Assembly: GCA_038239345.1 (NCBI GenBank)
Contig: JBBSEX010000037.1
Span: 1-28,534 of the forward strand
From: JBBSEX01 sp038239345
Lineage (GTDB): Bacteria; Acidobacteriota; Terriglobia; Bryobacterales; Bryobacteraceae
Length of the DNA: 28,534 bases
Direction of reading: 5' to 3'
In this document: positions 23,931 through 28,534 of the stretch, in pieces
Numbering within the stretch: the first letter of the stretch is position 1
How the letters are laid out: the number at the start of each line of letters is the position of its first letter
Notes under the pieces: generated by a model
Seen by the model: the letters and a program-made list of their open reading frames with translations, nothing else
Told to the model about the DNA's origin: nothing
The model's database searches: none
Translations under genes and position numbers: made by a program

Positions 23931-24752
23931 ATGAATCCGATTCTTACGAAAGGGCTCGCCCTGCTGGTGGTTGGCATCCTCATGATCGCCATGGTTGCGC
24001 CCCAACCGGCTCTCGCACAGGGCGGATTGCTTTCAGGCATCACCGGGATTCTCAACGGACTGAATGGCGCGGCTGCTGCCTTGCAGAACTTCATTAACAA
24101 CGTGATGCGCCCCATTCTGCAGAGCATTCGCACTACATCCTCAGCGGTCCAGAACATCCTTGGCACACTGCGGAGCTTCTTCGAGCAGATCGTTTGGCCT
24201 ATCACGGAGATCAACCGGATTCGCGGGCTCGTGCAGCAGTTAATCTCCCAGTTTTCGGGAATTCTCAATAGTCTGTACAACCTGAACGTAGGTAGCGCGC
24301 AACTTCCAAATCCGCAGCGGCTCGAATCGATCATGCGGAACAGGAACGCGGGAGACTTGGCCTCGCTCAAAACGGCATTCACTCAGACCTATGGGCCGAT
24401 TCCCTCAGCCGTCGACGCCCATCCGCAGGAGCGGGATCTGATGGATGTCGATGACGCCATGGCGATCGACCACCTCATGATGCTTAAGATGGCGGACGCG
24501 GGCGCCGACCAAACTGTCGCCGCCGCCGCGGCAATTGCGAGCCACGGACTCATCGTCGCGCCAGGAACAGCGGCCTACAGTACCGCCGCAGCGCACATTG
24601 CCACGCTTCAAAGCAATGCGCATATCCAAAAGATGATTGCCAGCGCACTGCGCCAGGAAGCCGCGCGTCTGGGACACGACACCATGACCGTCAAACGCGG
24701 TGCTGCGTTCACACGGGAATCCCGCAACAAGGCGACACAGTTGAGCCGGTAG
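23931..24752 (+). CDS. VirB5/TrbJ-like periplasmic protein, copy 1
   Basis: The 273-residue product has a signal peptide (ends APQPALAQ) followed by helical, Asn/Gln/Leu-rich segments (LNGLNGAAAALQNFINNVM), a central Pro/Asn-rich stretch, and a C-terminal helical region ending RESRNKATQLSR. This is the layout of TrbJ/VirB5 minor pilins, which sit at the pilus tip and aid target contact. It is clearly paralogous to the next gene: both have FxQxxVxPxxxINxxRxLVxQ, the P-L/I-P-A/S-A-x-x-x-H-P block and the same C-terminal motif. Spacing to that gene is 13 bases. The family call rests on topology and position. Confidence 0.65.
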   Translation: MNPILTKGLALLVVGILMIAMVAPQPALAQGGLLSGITGILNGLNGAAAALQNFINNVMRPILQSIRTTSSAVQNILGTLRSFFEQIVWPITEINRIRGLVQQLISQFSGILNSLYNLNVGSAQLPNPQRLESIMRNRNAGDLASLKTAFTQTYGPIPSAVDAHPQERDLMDVDDAMAIDHLMMLKMADAGADQTVAAAAAIASHGLIVAPGTAAYSTAAAHIATLQSNAHIQKMIASALRQEAARLGHDTMTVKRGAAFTRESRNKATQLSR

Positions 24753-24765
24753 GAGGAACGGAACC

Positions 24766-25638
24766 ATGTCGATAGAACTGGCCACATTCATCGATTGGAT
24801 CGGACGCGGATGGAAGCTGGTCGGCAGCCGGCGAATGCAGATTATTGCGGTGCTCGTGGTCATGGCGCTGCTGATACCGGCACCTGCTGACGCCCAGATT
24901 GGCTTCATCACGGGATTGATCGGTATCATTTCTAGCGGCCTCAGCGCTGTAAGCGGTGTCCTGGCCGCCGTGAACACCACCTTGCAGACTGTGATTGGCC
25001 CTCTATTGAGCAGCATCAGCAGCGTCATGTCCGCGATTCAGGGAATTACGCAAGCAATACTCGACTTCCAGCAGAACACCGTCTACCCACTAGCCGCGAT
25101 CAATTCTGCTCGAGCCCTGGTGGGCCAGATCCAGGGAATATACAACTCCATTCGGGGAATCTGGAGCACAGTTGTTCTGAGCGCAACGCTCATAAATCCA
25201 CAAGGTCTTGAGAACGTTATTCTTTCGAAGAACGCTGGCCAGATCGGAGCGGTCGCCGCCCGCTTCTCCGCCGTTTACACGCCGCTGCCGGCCGCCACAG
25301 AAGTACATCCATCGACTCGGGACGTGATCGACATCTCTGACGCGGCGTCCCAAGCGGCCATGAAGCGCTCGATGGCAATCGACGATATCGCGGATCGAGA
25401 ACTCGCCGCCGCGGATCAGATGATGTCGGCTTTGGCGACAACTGCCCCCGGCACGGCCGAGATGATTGGCGCACAGGCTGGGGCGTGGGTTGTTCGGTCA
25501 CAGGCCTACACGCAACAGGCTCTAGCCGAGATGATGCGACTCCGCGCCATCGAGTTGGCCGGACAGGGCGCGCAGTTGAAGGAAGCTGCCCGGCTCGCGC
25601 GCGAAACCAGAAACAAACTGACCCAAATGAGCCGGTAG
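24766..25638 (+). CDS. VirB5/TrbJ-like periplasmic protein, copy 2
   Basis: The 290-residue product has an extended N-terminus, a hydrophobic signal segment (IIAVLVVMALLIPAPADAQ) and then regions parallel to copy 1: LDFQQNTVYPLAAINSARALVGQ, PLPAATEVHPSTRDVIDI and the ending RETRNKLTQMSR (each quoted separately). The N-terminal extension before the signal core is ~25 residues longer than in copy 1. Conservation is highest in the central proline region and the C-terminal motif, so both copies likely keep the same fold while diverging in their N-terminal coils. The ribosome binding site is GGAGGAACGG before ATG 24766. Two non-identical copies suggest a heteromeric tip or specialisation. Confidence 0.65.
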   Translation: MSIELATFIDWIGRGWKLVGSRRMQIIAVLVVMALLIPAPADAQIGFITGLIGIISSGLSAVSGVLAAVNTTLQTVIGPLLSSISSVMSAIQGITQAILDFQQNTVYPLAAINSARALVGQIQGIYNSIRGIWSTVVLSATLINPQGLENVILSKNAGQIGAVAARFSAVYTPLPAATEVHPSTRDVIDISDAASQAAMKRSMAIDDIADRELAAADQMMSALATTAPGTAEMIGAQAGAWVVRSQAYTQQALAEMMRLRAIELAGQGAQLKEAARLARETRNKLTQMSR

Positions 25639-25648
25639 CAGGAGTCCA

Positions 25649-26884
25649 ATGTTCTACTACGAATCCATGTTCAACACGGCGCTAAACGGCATCATGACAG
25701 CCGGACTCATGAGCACGATATTGACGGTGGCGTACGGCATTCTCCTGGCGTCGCTGCTGTTCAGCGCGTACGAAGCATGGGCCAAGGGTGGCGACGTTAG
25801 GGCTCTTGGCGTTGCAGGTGTCAAGTACTTGGCTCTTGGGGCGCTTTTCATGAACGATGGCGCGGTGTATGAAGGCGTGTTCAGACAGATCCTCGCAGCG
25901 TTCAATCAAATGTCCCACACGATGGCGGGCCTCGGCCCGACTGACGTGTTCAACGCGTGGCGGAATGATCTGTTTGGGTATGGTGCAACCACGGGGACCT
26001 TCCTCAATCTTGTGACTGCCGGAGCGCCTGCCATTCTCAGCGCTCTACTGCTTTTAATCGCAATGATTGTCTATCCGGTGGCCTACGCGCTATTCGCGGT
26101 TTTCTACTCGCTCTATGGAACGATCCTTTTCGTTACGGGTCCGCTCGTGCTGGCGCTGATGCCTAGTTTTGGCTTGGGCTCATTGGCCCGGCGGTACGCC
26201 GTCAACGTGATGATCTTCGGTTCGTGGGGCTTGATCTACGGCATCTTCTGCCGCCTGGCAATCGCAATCAACGTGAACAGTATGGCCGCGCTCACATCCG
26301 CGAACAGCTTCGCGGGTGCTCTCGCGGGGGCATCGCAAGAAGTCCTGTTGGCCGTGGCAAGTGTCCTATTCTCAGTCTGCATTCTGCTCATCCCGATGCT
26401 GGCGAAAAGGATTGTCGAGGGCGATCTCGGAGGGTCCATGCTGACTGTTCTGGGAGCCGCGACGACGATGGCTCAATCCTTGATGTCGGTCGCTGCAGGA
26501 GCGGGTGGTGGATCAGGAAGTATGCAGGGTGCCGCCGCAGGTGGTGGCGGTGGGGCTGCTGCTGGTTCTGGGGTTGGCGTTGCCGCCGCGTCTTCTAATT
26601 CTGCGCCAACAGGGCCGTCCGCATCTGGCGGTTCGGCGGGAAGCGGTGGCCGTTCGCCGCGCGGGCCATCCGGTGGGGGCAGCGGACCCGGGAATTATCG
26701 GCCTCCCAACATTCCTCATGCGGCCGGATGGCTGGGCGGTGCCGCGGCGGCACTTGCCGTTCAAGGCGGACAGAAGGCAGTAGCTGCCGGACGGAAGATG
26801 CTTGGCGGGAACGGGCAGTCTGGCGCTTCGCCAGCGTCAGCACCCCGCGCTCAGGGGCCGGACTCGGTTGACGAATGGGTGTGA
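25649..26884 (+). CDS. VirB6/TrbL-like polytopic membrane protein with Gly-rich tail
   Basis: The 411-residue product has six or more membrane helices in residues ~15-260, including LTVAYGILLASLLFSAY, ILSALLLLIAMIVYPVAYALF and VLLAVASVLFSVCILLIPMLA, then a Gly/Ser/Ala-rich low-complexity tail (~280-345) and a short C-terminal segment. This is the layout of TrbL/VirB6, the inner-membrane channel platform that contacts substrate. ATG 25649 follows GGAG. It is 10 bases from the VirB5-like gene and 12 from the VirB8-like gene. The tail is likely cytoplasmic and disordered. Confidence 0.8.
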   Translation: MFYYESMFNTALNGIMTAGLMSTILTVAYGILLASLLFSAYEAWAKGGDVRALGVAGVKYLALGALFMNDGAVYEGVFRQILAAFNQMSHTMAGLGPTDVFNAWRNDLFGYGATTGTFLNLVTAGAPAILSALLLLIAMIVYPVAYALFAVFYSLYGTILFVTGPLVLALMPSFGLGSLARRYAVNVMIFGSWGLIYGIFCRLAIAINVNSMAALTSANSFAGALAGASQEVLLAVASVLFSVCILLIPMLAKRIVEGDLGGSMLTVLGAATTMAQSLMSVAAGAGGGSGSMQGAAAGGGGGAAAGSGVGVAAASSNSAPTGPSASGGSAGSGGRSPRGPSGGGSGPGNYRPPNIPHAAGWLGGAAAALAVQGGQKAVAAGRKMLGGNGQSGASPASAPRAQGPDSVDEWV

Positions 26885-26896
26885 CGAAGGAGGCGT

Positions 26897-27673
26897 ATGT
26901 TTGGCAACAAGAAGAAGCAACGAAGCGAACTTCCGGAAAAGCAACAGCTCACCAAGTATTACGAGATGGACGGCGCTCTCCGCGCTTACGCGAACCGCAT
27001 GGCGGTGCTCGGCATGATTTGCGGGGTGTTCGCGGTTGGCGCGCTTGGCCTCTTTGCTTACGTCCGCCTACAGCCGCCCGTCGTGATTCGTGTCGATAAC
27101 GCCGGCGAAGCGACCGTGGTCGGCGGAGAAACGGTGAAGGTCGGGTCGAACGTCCTCATGGGGATGCTCAAAGTGTCGGCGAGCGGGTCGGAGAACTCCC
27201 CCGGCGAGGTTGAGGGCCGCGCCATCACGCGCAAGTTCCTTACGAACTACCTCACCTACACCCCTGCGAACGTGGAACGCCAATACGCTGAGGCGCTCAA
27301 CATGATGACGCTCAACTTCCGGCAACTGACCATGAACAAGTTCCGGGAGGACGACATCCTGGGCAAGGTCAAGACGGATGCCATCACATCGAGCATCAAG
27401 ATCCGGTCAATAGAGCCAGCACAAGGGATGCCCTGGACCTTTCAAGTGTTCGCCGCAAAAGAGGTACATCGTCTCAATCAGCAGCGTATCGAGTACACGG
27501 AAAAAATGGTGTGCCGCTATCAAGTGCGGCTGGTATACAACGGCCGATCCGCGATGAATCCGACAGGCCTTTACGTGGGCGAGTTCTGGGAACAACAAAT
27601 GGTCGGCGAAAAGGACATCGACCTGGACCAGAAGAGCGGTCTGATTGATCGCGGCGACGAGGTGCAGAAATGA
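26897..27673 (+). CDS. VirB8/TrbF-like inner-membrane assembly factor
   Basis: The 258-residue product has a short cytoplasmic N-terminus, one membrane helix at ~37-57 (VLGMICGVFAVGALGLFAYV) and a periplasmic NTF2-like domain of ~200 residues. The segment FLTNYLTYTPANVERQYAEAL corresponds to the conserved Y-containing helix of VirB8 (quoted within 21 residues: FLTNYLTYT and ERQYAEAL), and MVCRYQVRLVY to its beta sheet. VirB8 nucleates assembly by contacting VirB9, VirB10 and VirB4. GGAGG precedes ATG 26897 and the gene overlaps the next by 4 bases. Confidence 0.8.
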   Translation: MFGNKKKQRSELPEKQQLTKYYEMDGALRAYANRMAVLGMICGVFAVGALGLFAYVRLQPPVVIRVDNAGEATVVGGETVKVGSNVLMGMLKVSASGSENSPGEVEGRAITRKFLTNYLTYTPANVERQYAEALNMMTLNFRQLTMNKFREDDILGKVKTDAITSSIKIRSIEPAQGMPWTFQVFAAKEVHRLNQQRIEYTEKMVCRYQVRLVYNGRSAMNPTGLYVGEFWEQQMVGEKDIDLDQKSGLIDRGDEVQK

Positions 27674-27927
27674 CCGTCACTACCGATACAAACTGGGCTC
27701 CACTGGAATGCAAATTGAAAGGTGTCCCCGCGATCATCCGCGAGTTCATGTGGATGTACGCCGATGAGGAGACCGGCGTTGAGTATTACAAACACACCTT
27801 GACGCGGCGGTATCTGCTGCTTCGTCGCGATGGCCGATGCTTCCAGCAGGGGGCTCCGGGCCTCATAGAAGTGGACTTCGATACTGAATTGGATCGCGTG
27901 CGCGGCTTGACGAAGGAGGCGGCTTAG
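27670..27927 (+). CDS. Small conserved-looking protein of unknown function
   Basis: The 85-residue product is soluble, with no signal or membrane segment. Its central part (EYYKHTLTRRYLLLRRDGRC) and the acidic end (EVDFDTELDRV) suggest a small alpha/beta fold. I do not recognise it. It overlaps the VirB8-like stop (ATGA), so it is translated with the T4SS genes, and may be a cytoplasmic accessory factor; this is inference. Confidence 0.65.
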   Translation: MTVTTDTNWAPLECKLKGVPAIIREFMWMYADEETGVEYYKHTLTRRYLLLRRDGRCFQQGAPGLIEVDFDTELDRVRGLTKEAA

Positions 27928-27929
27928 CC

Positions 27930-28250
27930 ATGGCGACATCCGTGGAAGCGCTTCCTGCCGCCAAGAAGGAGAAGACATCAAAACGCTCCGGTCGGCGGTC
28001 CCGACATTCCGCAGCTGAGAACGTACGATTCTTCGTCGGCAAACCATGCCGGAACAACGAAGCGCCACAACTGGAACGGGAGGTAGCAAACGAAGCAGAA
28101 GGACTGGTCGCGGCATTCAAGACCGACGGCAGTCTGTTTCTGCTCAGGGAATATTCAGTTACGCAGAGGATCGAAGGCGGCCGCGTGACGCTCGAAAAGG
28201 AGCCAGCCGCAGCCGCCAGTCAACGGGTTTCTACCGTCAACGCAAGTTGA
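27930..28250 (+). CDS. Small basic protein of unknown function
   Basis: The 106-residue product starts 2 bases after the previous stop. Its N-terminal 30 residues are Lys/Arg/Ser-rich (KKEKTSKRSGRRSRHS) and could bind nucleic acid; the middle (NVRFFVGKPCRNNE) and the predicted strands GSLFLLREYSVTQRI suggest a short folded core. GAAGGAGGCGG upstream supplies a good ribosome binding site for ATG 27930. Function is unknown; co-expression with the T4SS is the only clue. Confidence 0.65.
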   Translation: MATSVEALPAAKKEKTSKRSGRRSRHSAAENVRFFVGKPCRNNEAPQLEREVANEAEGLVAAFKTDGSLFLLREYSVTQRIEGGRVTLEKEPAAAASQRVSTVNAS

Positions 28251-28254
28251 TGTA

Positions 28255-28451
28255 GAAGGCACCCACGCCTCACGTGGGACTTCGCTTTTCGCGCCTTCAA
28301 CAAGCGTGACGAGCAAACCTGGTTCGGGTTACACCGGCCGGGCAACACAACGGAATAGGGCGGTCTCTCAAAAGGAGGCCTGACCCGAAACAGCAGTGTT
28401 TCGGCAGCAGGCCAAATTGGGAAACCAAGCTCGTGGGGACATCCTCGCGAA
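28255..28451 (+). ncRNA. Structured leader with four hairpins (candidate cis-regulatory RNA)
   Basis: The 246-base gap before the last gene holds four stem-loops. Hairpin 1: GAAGGC (28255-28260) with GCCTTC (28293-28298), enclosing CCCACG/CGTGGG (28262-28267/28273-28278). Hairpin 2: GGCCTG (28377-28382) with CAGGCC (28408-28413), enclosing CCGAAAC/GTTTCGG (28385-28391/28398-28404). Hairpin 3: TTGG-GAAA-CCAA (28417-28428), a GNRA tetraloop. Hairpin 4: about eight pairs with G-U wobbles between 28431-28439 and 28442-28450. Hairpins 2-4 are consecutive. No known riboswitch class is recognised. Confidence 0.45.
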
Positions 28452-28496
28452 CGGTCTGTTGCTTCCACAACCAACCGTTTCAACAAGGAGAAACCC

Positions 28497-28534
28497 ATGA
28501 CAACCTCTACAACCGTTACGAAGACTTCCGGCCT
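28497..28534 (+). CDS. Start of a further gene (3' partial), product unknown
   Basis: An ATG at 28497 with AAGGAG at 28485-28490 opens a frame reading MTTSTTVTKTSG to the window end. Only twelve codons are visible, so no family can be assigned. The long structured leader and strong ribosome binding site suggest a separately controlled and well-expressed gene. Confidence 0.6.
   Translation, partial: MTTSTTVTKTSG

Overview
The window reads as a bacterial chromosome segment carrying two kinds of accessory DNA. It is moderately GC-rich. The integrase belongs to the sub-family with a Gln in place of the first catalytic His, which I associate with Acidobacteria, and the compact type IV secretion (T4SS) cluster with many membrane-protein paralogues fits a Solibacter/Bryobacter-like acidobacterium. 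That assignment is inference from gene style only; no marker gene is present.

Region A (1-6039) is the integrase end of a genomic island inserted at a tRNA-Gly(CCC) gene. The tRNA lies on the minus strand with its 3' end facing the integrase, so the island extends leftward out of the window. Reading inward from the tRNA: tyrosine recombinase, small excisionase-type HTH gene, an unusual 500-base non-coding region (two DnaA-box-like sites and five 16-base repeats), then two genes with the look of an anti-phage module. These are a P-loop + TOPRIM fusion (487 aa) and a large STAND-like P-loop/helical-repeat protein whose 5' end is outside the window.

Region B (6040-12652) is a mosaic: an excisionase-type HTH gene, two related DNA-binding proteins with SANT/Myb-like modules and a shared C-terminal module, a protein of unknown function made of two tandem repeats, a membrane-anchored coiled-coil protein, and a two-gene minus-strand operon (terpene-cyclase-fold protein plus a Tat-type DUF362 protein).

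Region C (12702-13020) is a non-coding array of eleven GATGTCC-cored repeats with strictly alternating spacing (about 26 and 34 bases), giving a 60-base higher-order period. It sits just upstream of the T4SS operon.

Region D (13124-28534) is a plus-strand T4SS cluster in the order MoxR-type AAA+, lytic transglycosylase (VirB1-like), VirB9, VirB10, a membrane-anchored tandem AAA protein, VirB2-like pilin, a polytopic membrane protein, a double-unit pilin homologue, VirB3, VirB4, two tandem VirB5/TrbJ-like paralogues, VirB6/TrbL-like, VirB8-like, two small unknown genes, a strongly structured 246-base leader, and the first 12 codons of a further gene. Gene overlaps of 1-11 bases and good ribosome binding sites indicate co-translation. 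VirB11, VirD4 and a relaxase are not seen, so whether this is a conjugation or an effector system cannot be decided here.

The best candidates for undescribed biology are the STAND + P-loop-TOPRIM pair, the tandem-AAA/MoxR-equipped T4SS with triplicated pilin-like units, the 60-base-period repeat array, and the structured leader at 28255-28451.
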